Below are positions 18,937-28,176 of a stretch of DNA of 64,000 bases, piece by piece. How positions within the stretch are numbered: the stretch's first letter is position 1; each line of letters opens with the position of its first letter. This stretch comes from an uncultured Christensenellaceae bacterium (GTDB lineage: Bacteria > Bacillota > Clostridia > Christensenellales > Borkfalkiaceae), in the NCBI GenBank assembly GCA_910588685.1, contig CAJUPX010000005.1:1-64000 (forward strand), given 5' to 3'. Below the pieces are notes generated by a model. That model was given only the letters and a program-made list of their open reading frames with translations. It was not told where the DNA came from and searched no databases. The position numbers and the translations under genes were made by a program.

Positions 18937-19036
18937 AATCAAATAAGGCCGTGTAAGGTAGTTCCGGGCTCGTGGTGGGTCTTGCTTGCCACGTGCCCTG
19001 TACTACCGCTACGGATGCGGATGCACGTTTGCGGTT

Positions 19037-19059
19037 TGTACGTACACTTTGTACGGACA
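19037..19059. repeat. 10-bp repeat site pair
   Basis: TGTACGTACA (19037-19046) and TGTACGGACA (19050-19059); 13-base step. Confidence 0.85.
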
Positions 19060-19114
19060 AGCTGTTTGTGCAGTCGCACGGCGCCAAAGCGCCGAAGTTT
19101 GTTCCGCAGTTGTC

Positions 19115-19160
19115 TGTACGGGTTTGTACGGACATTTTGTACGGACATTTTGTACGGACA
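19115..19160. repeat. Direct triple repeat of the 10-bp site
   Basis: TGTACGGACA occurs at 19125, 19138 and 19151, at exactly 13-base steps in the same orientation, preceded by a degenerate TGTACGGGTT at 19115. This is the clearest iteron-like cluster of the family. Confidence 0.88.
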
Positions 19161-19269
19161 CTGCGGCGGCGCCACGCGGCGCCGAAATGCGCTGGGGAAA
19201 CCGTCTTTCGGTTTCCCCCGTCCCTTTCCCCGCCTGGAAACCACGCAGAAAAAATTTCAAGGGTTTGAG

Positions 19270-22200
19270 TTAAGCTTGATTACCGCGTCTGCCGTTCCCC
19301 GGTCCTTTGCCCTTAGGCTTTCCGTGACCATCGGCAGAGAAGGTTGGGCGCTTTGCGTATACCTCAATTTTGTCGTTCATTTTATCTATAGTGTGTCTGT
19401 AATATGAGTCCGGTTTATCCGGGCGATAGGCGCCAGATTCCCGCATTATACGGAAGGCTTGCTCTTTATCGCCACCGTTGAAATAAAGCAGTAAATGCGC
19501 AAGCTTACCGTCATCGTTTGACCTGTCTCCGCTTACTCCTCTCCCGCTGTACAAATCGTCGAACTTGGCGCCTTGCTTGCTTCCTCGTATCCAACGAATA
19601 AGCTCGTTATCACTCAAGCTCTGACTTGCTGTAGGTTGCGGTTTATTGCCGTTGCTTGCGATGCTGCGCCGTTCGCCGAGCTCTTGTCTCAGATAGACGG
19701 TTGCGGCGCTACCGGCTCTCGTAAGCGTGTTGCCTTTTGAATACATATCACCGGTGAGTGACATAATGCGCTTATCGTCAAAAACTTCCAAATCACCTCT
19801 TGGATCATCGTCTTTAACCATAGACTGACTGTTATAGGTGCCGTTCTTCAAAATATCGTCTTTAACAAAGATATGTAAGCCGTTCCCCGACGTGCTGCGT
19901 TCGATATACGTGCCGCTCAAGGCTTCTACAAGCTTTGTTGCACGTTGTTTCATTTCCCCTGTATCGGCGTTTAAAATGCACTTATCAAGGTCGATGCACG
20001 TGATACCGTGTTGCTTATCAAGCAATACGGATAAGCCTTCGCAGTTGTTCTCTCGAGCGTATTTAAGCGCTGCATCGAACGTTACCCATCTTCTAGGATC
20101 TTTACTGCTCGTCCATTTGCCATCGATGGGGGAAATTATAAATTTATCTTTCTTGCCCTTCTCTTCGTTCCACTGGGTTCGATAACAACACCAGGTCGGA
20201 ATTGCTTTCAGTTCGGCGGGAACGTTCTTTTCGATATTCGCAAGTCCTTGCGCAAATTTACGGCTCGGCGCTACTCTTTTATACGTCTTATCAAGATGCT
20301 TGCCGGCAAAGCTGTCTTTCAGCTCTTGTCCGGTGAGTTCAACTTGACGGCCATCGTTATTAAGGCGGAACGTATAATCTGAAGCTACTCGAAGCTGCGT
20401 TTTACCGTCCGCTTCTTTGAGAAATCTTGTAGGTACATAAAATGCGTAATACGAGAATTCGCCTTTCGGCATTTTAATCATTGTATTTTCGCCGTATTGC
20501 CCGCCTACGGCGCCGTTGGGCAATTCGATGCTCAACCATTCACGTTTACGCTCTTGCGCTTCTACGGGCTTATTTTGCGTTATTTCAGCCATATCTTGGG
20601 GTGTATCGTCTATAAAGTCAGTCGGGAAGTCTTCTCTTAAAGCTTGCCGATATTCGTCTGAACGTTCATAGGCGGCTATCTGCTCTCGAGCTTGGCTCAA
20701 GTAATACTCGTCCGTCTGCGCCGTATTACCGACCTCTAAATCGTTTCTGCGTAACGTGTCTGCATAATCTCGCAAACGCTTTTCGGTTATATTGATTTTT
20801 GCTTTATGTTCTCTGATATCGGTACCGTCAGCAATGATGACGTTCTCTCCCTTCTTTACAAGCGTATCTGCATATTGGTCGATTGCGTGATACGGCACAC
20901 CGCACATCGGTACTCGCTCTTCCGTGCCTATCGTCCTACCCGTAAGCGTGAGCTCTAATTTTTCTGCTACACGCTCTGCGTCGGTGCCTAAAACTTCATA
21001 GAAATCGCCTACGCGGTAAAACACAACACTGTCTGCGTTTTCGCCTTTAATTCGTGCATATTCCTGCCCCAACGGCGATTTTGACGCGGCTAAGGCTTGA
21101 TATCGATTTGCACGTTCGGCGATACTCGGAAAATTCTTGGTTCTGAATTCTTCAGCGGACTCTTGGTTGTCAAATAAATGATATTTGCCCCAATTTCTCC
21201 CATCGTCAGTATGATAATCTTCAGCAACCGCATATCGTCCGTTGGCTTGAGCAATTATGGCTATATTCTTTCCGCTCTCGTTCTGCGTGAGACTTACTAC
21301 TCTTTCTCCTCTGAAATTTTCTTCAGCGTAAAGCATGCCGCTTAAATATTTTGGGTTCTCGATATTGCGCTCAAATAAGCCGTATTCCGTTCGATAATGT
21401 TCGTTTAAGATATCGTCTACACGCTGGTCGTAATACGCTTCCGAACGGTGCCGTTCCGTGTCAACTTCGAGTTCAGCTCTTAAAACGTCTTTATACGTTT
21501 GTATCGGCTCTTTGACCTTTTCAGCGATTTCCTCAAGTTCTTCATATTCTATGGGCTCATAGCTTACAAGACTTCCGTTCGGTAAGTCCGAAGAAAAAAC
21601 GTCGCTATCTAACGGTATCGTTTTCCACTCTCTCACATTGCCGTGTTCCGATATGATATAAATCACTTGTGCAGGTTCTGTGCCCTCGTACCCGTCCTCG
21701 GGGTCTGTATAAGGCACATCTTCTATGCGCACTGCATAATGGTTTTGCCGTTGCTCTTGAGCGTCAAGCATTGCGTTGCGAGCTTGCTTGAGTGTTATTT
21801 TTTCTTCGTGGTCTCCTACTCTCTGTTCCCCGGCATTGCTCTGCACTGCATTGCCAGCAACTTCGGCATTATGCTGCCGAACGTACGCTCGCTGTAAAGC
21901 TGTGGGCTTTTCGCCGCTTAAGGGTTGAATCGCATTGATACGGTCTGCCGCATAATAAGCGTTCTCCGTGAGCTGGCGCTGCCACGCATTAGCTTTAGGC
22001 GACCATTTAAAGCCGTTGTGCTTTAAGTCTGAACGGGTTTCTTCGTCGGGTTTTTCCTCGAAGAATATCTGCAGACGGTTATCAGCTGTATTGGCTCTTA
22101 CTTCGCCACCGTTAAACTCCCAACCAACAAAACCGCCCTCTTGCCGTTTTGACAGTTCTTCGATACGCTCTTTAACACGTCGAATTTCGGCATTATTGTT

Positions 22201-25200
22201 AGACAGCGCCCACGTGGGGTACGGCTTGCCTTCCAAGTGCGGAAAGCGTTTCATATCTGCTTTAAGCTCTGCAATTTGCTCGGCTGTCAGTTCGGGGCAA
22301 CCGTCAAGGGTTTTGTTCTTGCGGTAATAAGTATTTACCGCTTTCATTGTTTCTTGTGCTTTCTCTAAACCTTCAAGCTTCGCAGTCAATTTCTGGATCG
22401 AGTTCGGATCGTCCGAACTGATACCGCCTTTACCGGTGCTGCGTATTCTATCCAGGATGCTTTGTATCTCCTGCCACTCTTGGTGATTTCTATCACGAGC
22501 GGCATTTTGCTTTTGCTTTTTACCTACGTTGAAATTACCGCCGCCCGTAATTAAATATGATGGCATACGAGCATCAATAGCGTTGCCTTCATTTATATTG
22601 GCGGCTAAACGTTTTGCATAAGTATCAAGCAATGCGTCAATTCTCTCGTGGTACATAGGATCCACAAGCGTTTTTTGCTTCGTTGCGATGTCGATTGCTC
22701 TGTCAACGTTTCTCCTATACTCCGCCGTTGCGCTGCCTTCTTTATAATCCGAATAGCTGTTCGCTTCTTGAGCTCTCCGAGCTGCTTCCTCATTTATGGG
22801 GTAATAAAATCTTTGATTACCGTCTGTCGCTTGTCTTTCACCGTCAAACTCGGCAATTTCATTTTGAGCTTGCGTGATATAGTCTTCTTCCGAACGTTCC
22901 GCTTCTAAGCCTTGCCCTATATCAAAGCCGTAATTCTCGATTAAATAATCTCTTGCTTCCTCATAACGAGAAAATCCAAACGCCCCGGTTTGCCATTCAC
23001 CATTTTGCGGATTGTAATCGTGGGCGATTATAAAGCTAGGCGGGTATTGGTCGGGAAAGGCATCTTCTTTTTGTTCGCTATTATCGATAATAGCAACAAA
23101 TTTGCCTGAACCAACCGGATGCTCAGCAATACCGTTTATCGGTGAGCCGTATCTCGTTTTATCCAGGAACTGATGCTCGGTATTATCTTCTTGCTCGAAC
23201 GCCGACGTCTCAGGTAGTTTGTACGTAGAGAAAGGAACCGCCGAATTGACTGCACCTCTCGCCGCCAAAATGTAACTCTGCACGTCGAATTGCTCTTGCA
23301 ACGGCAAATTGCTTGCTATTGCCGTATCTACCATCGCAGACAGATCCATATGCACCTTAAAATACTTGAGTGCGTTCTCGGCTTGTTGACGTTCCTCAGC
23401 ATCAAGGAACGTATCGTATTTTAAGAATTCATCAATATGATGAACCAAGCCGCCGCCCTCAGTACCTATATCGAAGCGGCAGCACTCATAAGAATTGTGT
23501 TCGCCTTCGAATACATAATCAATATGAAGTTTGGTTTTGTCATATCCAAACCCCTTTTCAGAGCCTTCTGCATCAAGCGCCGCAAGCTTTTTATCAGCTT
23601 CGGAAAGCGACATAACGTCATACGAATTCAAAGCCTGGTGCTCAGACCATTCTATCGTTACGTACGGCTCACCGGTCTCTGTAGCAAGGCGCTTAGCCAA
23701 AGCTCGAGCGTTCTCTAATTTTTGTTGTGCCGTTTCCCCAAGAAAAGCCGAATAAATGCTCGCATAGGATGAACCGGACAACTCCGCAAGCCGTGTGAAC
23801 GTACGCTCACGTACGACGGAATCTTCTCCAAGCATTCCGTACACGGATATCGGGTTCGGACGATTCACTTCGTCTCTTAAGTCTTTAAACGTTGCATTCG
23901 GATGTATATCGAGTCCAGCTTCATCGTTCGGATATGCCGACGTGTACCAGTCTCTTATATTTTCTTGCCACCATGCATGTTCTCCTGCATTGTTTACTAC
24001 ACTTCGATTAAGCTGCTCTGCTCTCAGATAATCCGCCATGGGATTTCTTTCGGGCTGTTCTTCGCTCTGCTCCTGAGCAACGTTCTCCTCTTTGATTACG
24101 GCGCTGTCGGCGGCTTGCAGATAATTGTCTGCAACGTAATCGGCAATTTTTTGAGCGTCTGCGGCGGCTTTGAAGAATACAGACGTATCACTCTTTGCAG
24201 CTTGAAGCCAACTATTCAGATATGCAGCGTGATTCGTTATATGCTTGCCGTTTAACTGGATGCCTTGCTCCATCTGCATAAACACACATGCGAGTTCGGC
24301 GCGAAGCTCTTCCTTTGCGTAGCTCTCAGAGCCGAAACCGCCCGCAAGGTCTCGATTAAGGCGGCTTTCGTGCCCCGTGGAATGGGCAATTTCGTGCAGT
24401 GCAGTCGCATAATAGTCTTGCATCGTATCGAAGGCTGCGATTGCTGGCAGATGAATTGAGTCTGTTCCCGGCGAATAGTAAGCTCTGCTTCCGCCATCGT
24501 AGCGGACAGGCGCCGAACTGTTCGCTATAATCGTTTCGATTTTAGCGTTCTGATTTGCCATCTCCTCTTCAGACATTGCAATTTCTTTGCGTTCCGGGAA
24601 GTTGTGGCACTGCTCGGCGTTAAATACGCTCGAGTATTTCATTACTGCATAAACGTTCTCTTTTAAATATGCGGTTTTCTCTTCTTCCGTCATATCTTTG
24701 ACGGTGCGGTTGTCAAAAGCTTTCTTGGTTTTACGGTCATAGAACTCGAAGAAGATTACGGGCGCCGATTTTTCGCCTTTCTTAACGCTTGCGCCAAGCT
24801 CCTTTGCTTGATTAAACGTTACCCAGCGAGTGTCCTTATAGCCACGCTCTGCGCCGAGAAACGCAAGATAAAGTGCGTTAAGCCCACGATAAGCTGTGCT
24901 CGTTTTGCCGTTATAAGGCGCACCAGCGGCAATATTATTCCACCCAGACTGCCAGTCTGTCGGGTTCTTCTCGATATGCGCTAAAAGCGTTTTAACCATA
25001 TCGTCACGCACTTTCAGTACACGTTCCCGAGCTGATTGAGCGTTTGCATTGTTGGTATCGGCTGTCATACTTCCCTCATTTTTTTCTGTGGTCTCTTCAA
25101 GTTTATTTAAACGTGAAAACGTTGTTGTTATACGTTCTACGGTTTTATCGATTTCATCGTGGTTGTAGTTACCGTAAAAAATTCTGTTATCTTGCAACAT

Positions 25201-26733
25201 TGCAAGAATTTTTGCATCGAGTTCTTTCGACTGTTCAAGATTATGTACTCGCCCTTCCGTTTGGAAAGTGCTGCCTCGATTTACAAAAAGATTAAAGTTA
25301 TCAAAGCTGTTGTGATACGTTAAAAGCTTTTCACCGTATTCCCGGCTTATTTTTCCTTCACCGTAAACCTTACCGAGCAACACCGGCGAATCTGTAACGA
25401 TAATTTCTACGCCTGAATTGCGTAAGCGATCAAGACGGTGAAATTGCTCATCGGTTACGTGCACCTGGTTTTTTAAAAGCTCAGTTTTATTCTCTAAAAC
25501 AAGCTCCTTGGCGTACTCGGAAACATACTCAACATTAAAACCTTTTTTCTTCAGAGCCGCAGTCAGCTCCAACGCTGCCGTTGTTTTACCTGCCGACGGT
25601 CCCGCAAAAAGGTTAATCAAAAGTGGTGAACGTTTACTTTTTTCACTACTTTTTTGCTCATCCCTATTGACAAAAGCATTTGTTTTGCGTATAATAATAT
25701 CGAAGTCAAGGCTATTAAAGTTGTCGGGCAATTGGAGCCCGGGGGTTTTAAATAGCGCTTGACTTTTTGCTTTGTCGGCGTAAAGTACGGCGCCTTGAGA
25801 AATGTTTCGCTCGATGAAAGTTTTGAAACTATCTTTGCCGTATGCACTTGTCAAAATATTTGCCGATATTTCAAAACCGTTGCTATCGTTCCCAAACCCA
25901 GCTATTTTTATCGCTCCGATTATGGGGCGATTTTCTTTATCTACCGTCTGTGTTACAACAACTATGCTTTTACGTGCTTTTTCGTATGGCGAAATACTAT
26001 CCATTATCATTACGGGGTCGGATATTAGCTCTGGGAGCTTCTTTATTAAATCAATTCCCAAACCGTGATAATTTGCAGAATCGCTTCCGCTCTCCTGCGT
26101 AATCGTTTTAACGTGTTTCGCCGTCATAAGTATCGGCAAGTTCGGAACGCCCACCATCCGAAGGAGCGGGGGTGTTACTTTAAGCACTTCCAGATGCGAG
26201 CTCGTCGTATCTGCGCCGCGCAGAACGTCATCGACCTGCTTATCAAATGATTTTAATTCGTTAATTACGACTTTGTCTTGATTCTCGTCCATACTGATAT
26301 CTTGCTGTAATGACTGAACGCTAAACGGAACAACCATTTTATTGTCGCTGATTTCAGAGTAAAAAAAATGTTCGTTTTGAGCACTACCGTTCTTAAACTG
26401 ATGCTCTTCATCAACAAAACCATTCAATAAGTCATCAAGCCCGGAACCGACTTCAAACCCCTTGAATTTATGATATATCGAATCAACATAACTGCGCTCT
26501 CCCCAAACAAATATAAGCTCTTCACCCTGGCGCAAATTTTTAGATTCTGCAGGTACACCAAACAATTTAGGGGTAAAGGTTAAATCGGTCTTAGTTTTCA
26601 ATGCAGCAAAAAGCCCACAGATAGGACCTATGTCATCCGAATATCGTTCATTGATTTTTTCTATTTCTTCAACCAGTTTTTTAAAATCCGGGCTATCGGT
26701 TTTTACCGGAATACAAAATTCTCTCGCGCTCAT
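19270..26733 (-). CDS. Giant polyvalent protein: P-loop, ArdC, metallopeptidase, MutS-I and primase domains
   Basis: At 2487 residues this is a polyvalent protein of the kind known from phages and conjugative elements, injected or made early to protect and prime incoming DNA. Approximate domains: MuF-C-like (about 190-350); kinase-like P-loop NTPase with GPSAGKTT (about 378-385, domain to 540); ArdC N-terminal ssDNA-binding domain (about 565-700); zincin metallopeptidase with HEIAHSTGHE (about 780-789); LPD-type linker domains (about 890-1140); coiled region (about 1320-1530); a segment with GFKWSPKANAWQRQL (about 1574-1588); a MutS domain I-like module (VVFYRVGDFYEVLG, then RVPMCGVPYHAIDQY, about 1890-1975); archaeo-eukaryotic primase-like module (ITCIDLDKC, then STSGNGLHIFV, about 2170-2340); and an NrS-1-type helix bundle (about 2370-2460). 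It ends in a basic Gly-rich tail. No frameshift was noticed. Confidence 0.9.
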   Translation of the reverse strand: MSAREFCIPVKTDSPDFKKLVEEIEKINERYSDDIGPICGLFAALKTKTDLTFTPKLFGVPAESKNLRQGEELIFVWGERSYVDSIYHKFKGFEVGSGLDDLLNGFVDEEHQFKNGSAQNEHFFYSEISDNKMVVPFSVQSLQQDISMDENQDKVVINELKSFDKQVDDVLRGADTTSSHLEVLKVTPPLLRMVGVPNLPILMTAKHVKTITQESGSDSANYHGLGIDLIKKLPELISDPVMIMDSISPYEKARKSIVVVTQTVDKENRPIIGAIKIAGFGNDSNGFEISANILTSAYGKDSFKTFIERNISQGAVLYADKAKSQALFKTPGLQLPDNFNSLDFDIIIRKTNAFVNRDEQKSSEKSKRSPLLINLFAGPSAGKTTAALELTAALKKKGFNVEYVSEYAKELVLENKTELLKNQVHVTDEQFHRLDRLRNSGVEIIVTDSPVLLGKVYGEGKISREYGEKLLTYHNSFDNFNLFVNRGSTFQTEGRVHNLEQSKELDAKILAMLQDNRIFYGNYNHDEIDKTVERITTTFSRLNKLEETTEKNEGSMTADTNNANAQSARERVLKVRDDMVKTLLAHIEKNPTDWQSGWNNIAAGAPYNGKTSTAYRGLNALYLAFLGAERGYKDTRWVTFNQAKELGASVKKGEKSAPVIFFEFYDRKTKKAFDNRTVKDMTEEEKTAYLKENVYAVMKYSSVFNAEQCHNFPERKEIAMSEEEMANQNAKIETIIANSSAPVRYDGGSRAYYSPGTDSIHLPAIAAFDTMQDYYATALHEIAHSTGHESRLNRDLAGGFGSESYAKEELRAELACVFMQMEQGIQLNGKHITNHAAYLNSWLQAAKSDTSVFFKAAADAQKIADYVADNYLQAADSAVIKEENVAQEQSEEQPERNPMADYLRAEQLNRSVVNNAGEHAWWQENIRDWYTSAYPNDEAGLDIHPNATFKDLRDEVNRPNPISVYGMLGEDSVVRERTFTRLAELSGSSYASIYSAFLGETAQQKLENARALAKRLATETGEPYVTIEWSEHQALNSYDVMSLSEADKKLAALDAEGSEKGFGYDKTKLHIDYVFEGEHNSYECCRFDIGTEGGGLVHHIDEFLKYDTFLDAEERQQAENALKYFKVHMDLSAMVDTAIASNLPLQEQFDVQSYILAARGAVNSAVPFSTYKLPETSAFEQEDNTEHQFLDKTRYGSPINGIAEHPVGSGKFVAIIDNSEQKEDAFPDQYPPSFIIAHDYNPQNGEWQTGAFGFSRYEEARDYLIENYGFDIGQGLEAERSEEDYITQAQNEIAEFDGERQATDGNQRFYYPINEEAARRAQEANSYSDYKEGSATAEYRRNVDRAIDIATKQKTLVDPMYHERIDALLDTYAKRLAANINEGNAIDARMPSYLITGGGNFNVGKKQKQNAARDRNHQEWQEIQSILDRIRSTGKGGISSDDPNSIQKLTAKLEGLEKAQETMKAVNTYYRKNKTLDGCPELTAEQIAELKADMKRFPHLEGKPYPTWALSNNNAEIRRVKERIEELSKRQEGGFVGWEFNGGEVRANTADNRLQIFFEEKPDEETRSDLKHNGFKWSPKANAWQRQLTENAYYAADRINAIQPLSGEKPTALQRAYVRQHNAEVAGNAVQSNAGEQRVGDHEEKITLKQARNAMLDAQEQRQNHYAVRIEDVPYTDPEDGYEGTEPAQVIYIISEHGNVREWKTIPLDSDVFSSDLPNGSLVSYEPIEYEELEEIAEKVKEPIQTYKDVLRAELEVDTERHRSEAYYDQRVDDILNEHYRTEYGLFERNIENPKYLSGMLYAEENFRGERVVSLTQNESGKNIAIIAQANGRYAVAEDYHTDDGRNWGKYHLFDNQESAEEFRTKNFPSIAERANRYQALAASKSPLGQEYARIKGENADSVVFYRVGDFYEVLGTDAERVAEKLELTLTGRTIGTEERVPMCGVPYHAIDQYADTLVKKGENVIIADGTDIREHKAKINITEKRLRDYADTLRRNDLEVGNTAQTDEYYLSQAREQIAAYERSDEYRQALREDFPTDFIDDTPQDMAEITQNKPVEAQERKREWLSIELPNGAVGGQYGENTMIKMPKGEFSYYAFYVPTRFLKEADGKTQLRVASDYTFRLNNDGRQVELTGQELKDSFAGKHLDKTYKRVAPSRKFAQGLANIEKNVPAELKAIPTWCCYRTQWNEEKGKKDKFIISPIDGKWTSSKDPRRWVTFDAALKYARENNCEGLSVLLDKQHGITCIDLDKCILNADTGEMKQRATKLVEALSGTYIERSTSGNGLHIFVKDDILKNGTYNSQSMVKDDDPRGDLEVFDDKRIMSLTGDMYSKGNTLTRAGSAATVYLRQELGERRSIASNGNKPQPTASQSLSDNELIRWIRGSKQGAKFDDLYSGRGVSGDRSNDDGKLAHLLLYFNGGDKEQAFRIMRESGAYRPDKPDSYYRHTIDKMNDKIEVYAKRPTFSADGHGKPKGKGPGNGRRGNQA

Positions 26734-26745
26734 ATTGTTCTTCTA

Positions 26746-26916
26746 TTACTTAAAATCGATAAATACGGTTGCTTCAACATCAGCTTCGGAAGGCATATCC
26801 GCAGCCGACATCGGGAGTGCACCGAAGTAACCTTCAAAATATGTGTCCGGGCGTTCACCGTTCGGGACTTCGAACGTAACAAGCGGTAAGCTCTTTTTAT
26901 CAAGTTCATTTATCAT
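26746..26916 (-). CDS. Small protein translated ahead of the polyvalent gene
   Basis: A 56-residue protein from the ATG at 26916, chosen because AAAGGA lies seven bases upstream; an upstream in-frame start adds 20 basic residues without a ribosome binding site. It ends 12 bases before the polyvalent protein start, so the two are coupled. The only notable stretch is FEGYFGALPMSAADMPSE. Function unknown. Confidence 0.55.
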   Translation of the reverse strand: MINELDKKSLPLVTFEVPNGERPDTYFEGYFGALPMSAADMPSEADVEATVFIDFK

Positions 26917-27248
26917 AATTCTGTCCTTTACTCTCTGACGAGCTTTAACTGTACTTTGCCGGAAGGGGCGAGACAAACTCGAAGGGCTGCGCCCTTAACC
27001 GTTTTTCTCGCGGCTCTTTTCCCCTATCCGTTTTTAGAAATCACAAGAAAAAATCAAAATAGGCTGGCGCTGAATATACTGTTAAACTTATAAATATTCA
27101 TTCTTGCAACGGTGCAAAGCTCTGGATTTTTAAAATGTTTCACGCCACAACCTCGGGCGCGCGGGCGAATAACTTACACTTTTCTTTGTGTTATCTCAGG
27201 TTATATTATTAATTCCCTATTATTTATCATATAGGGGCAAATTTTTTA
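26917..27248. other. Promoter region of the polyvalent operon, non-coding
   Basis: No gene is visible here. It contains a short stem AAGGGC TGC GCCCTT (26982-26996) and a CCCTAT/ATAGGG stem (about 27212-27234), then becomes very AT-rich towards the iteron-like repeats at 27249. It should hold the promoter for the 26916-19270 unit, but no strong -35/-10 pair stood out. Confidence 0.4.
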
Positions 27249-27331
27249 ACTGGTAGTAGTTAAATTTTTTAACCACTATCGGTTAAGTTTTTTTACTGGT
27301 TAGATTTTTTTACTGGTTAAATTTTTTAACT
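27249..27331. repeat. 17-bp iteron-like repeats, candidate replication origin
   Basis: ATCGGTTAA (27278), ACTGGTTAG (27295) and ACTGGTTAA (27312) follow at exact 17-base steps, each followed by a run of about seven T. A related, partly inverted unit with ACTGGTAGT lies at 27249. AT content is extreme. The array overlaps the stop codon of the winged-helix gene, as iterons next to an initiator gene often do. Confidence 0.6.
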
Positions 27332-27676
27332 ATCTGGTTTGTCTATAGGCGGAATATCGTCCGGCATATTCTTCAAAAGCTCGTTGATTTTGTCGGTATT
27401 CGTTGAATAAGCCACGCGCTTTATTTTGCCAATCAGAAACTCACGACGTTTTACGTAACCTTTCTTCTCAAGACTATCAAGCGCCGCAACCACTGTTGGT
27501 CTACTTAAATTCCCCAACTCCTCCATATAGCCAAGAGAGCCATAAAACTCGCTTGCTTTGTCTTGCGAGTAACCAAAGACTATAGCGAACACTATTAGCT
27601 CAGCGCCCTTAAGCTTCAAGTATTTTGTCATCCAGTAAAATACCGTATAGAATCTGCTGTCGTCGATTTTAAACAT
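27326..27676 (-). CDS. Winged-helix DNA-binding protein, possible replication initiator or regulator
   Basis: The 116-residue protein begins MFKIDDSRFYTVF and carries a helix-turn-helix core (GAELIVFAIVFGYSQDKAS, then GNLSRPTVVAALDSLEKKGYVKRRE, about residues 23-78), like the N-terminal DNA-binding domain of plasmid RepA-type and MarR-like proteins. I start it at 27676, where AGAAGG precedes ATG; an earlier in-frame start would translate the four-site repeat array into MSVHFVRTN and is unlikely. It is short for a full initiator. Neighbours are ssb upstream and the iteron-like repeats at its 3' end. Confidence 0.7.
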   Translation of the reverse strand: MFKIDDSRFYTVFYWMTKYLKLKGAELIVFAIVFGYSQDKASEFYGSLGYMEELGNLSRPTVVAALDSLEKKGYVKRREFLIGKIKRVAYSTNTDKINELLKNMPDDIPPIDKPDS

Positions 27677-27691
27677 AAGACCTTCTCTTTT

Positions 27692-27741
27692 TGCCCGTAC
27701 AATATGTACACACAAGTTTGTACGTACAAAATGTACGGACA
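27692..27741. repeat. Four-site array of the 10-bp repeat
   Basis: Sites start at 27692 (TGCCCGTACA), 27705 (TGTACACACA), 27719 (TGTACGTACA) and 27732 (TGTACGGACA); steps 13, 14 and 13. The array ends 16 bases upstream of the winged-helix gene start, covering its likely promoter. Confidence 0.85.
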
Positions 27742-27769
27742 TTTCGAGTATTTTTTGTTTGTGGTTTTA

Positions 27770-28159
27770 TCAGAACGGTATATCCGTGTCGTCATCGTTT
27801 ATAGGCTGAAGATGCTTACTTGCGGCGTCGTCTTCCGCCGATGTCTTGGACGTTAAAAATTCAACGTCTTGAGCAACAATATCAACGCCCGTCCGTTTGA
27901 CGCCTTGGCTGTCCTCGTATACGCGTGTTTCAATAGAGCCGGTAATTCTAATCTTGTTTCCCTTTTTCGTATACTTTGCTACGGTTTCAGCTAAACCGCG
28001 CCACGCAACGCAATTAAAATAATCCGTTTTACGTTCTCCGTCGCTGCCTTTGTAATTGCGGTTTACTGCTATTGCAAAACGGCAGACCTTAACGCCGCCC
28101 GATGTTTCGGTAATTTCGGGGTCCCTTGTTAAATTGCCTATAAGGTTTACTTGGTTCAT
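27770..28159 (-). CDS. ssb: Single-stranded DNA-binding protein
   Basis: A 129-residue SSB with the OB-fold signature (MNQVNLIGNLTRDPEI, then YFNCVAWRGLAETVAKYTKKG) and the conserved acidic C-terminal tip DDDTDIPF that recruits partner proteins. It coats single strands during transfer and replication. CAGGAGTG lies upstream. A repeat-site pair is 24 bases upstream of the start, again in operator position. It is an element-encoded copy; the chromosomal one is not in the window. Confidence 0.95.
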   Translation of the reverse strand: MNQVNLIGNLTRDPEITETSGGVKVCRFAIAVNRNYKGSDGERKTDYFNCVAWRGLAETVAKYTKKGNKIRITGSIETRVYEDSQGVKRTGVDIVAQDVEFLTSKTSAEDDAASKHLQPINDDDTDIPF

Positions 28160-28176
28160 CTTTTCACTCCTGGTTA

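Larger units (their letters stand above)
18690..19269. other. GC-richer non-coding stretch with repeat sites
   Basis: Between the oriT candidate and the end of the polyvalent gene no reading frame looks like a gene. The apparent ones run through the repeat sites and carry their translated signatures (VRTK, VRTN). The stretch holds seven 10-bp sites in three clusters and small GC-rich stems such as GGCGCC repeats near 19,080 and 19,170. It could hold the promoter of the relaxase operon or a centromere. Confidence 0.5.

Noticed and set aside
18629..19407. Several overlapping open frames on both strands in the non-coding stretch before the relaxase operon
   Set aside because: They have no ribosome binding sites, unnatural composition and translate the 10-bp sites (VRTK, VRTN); the stretch is better read as oriT and site cluster.
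27677..27742. Longer N terminus of the winged-helix protein
   Set aside because: It would translate the four-site array; the internal ATG has AGAAGG upstream.
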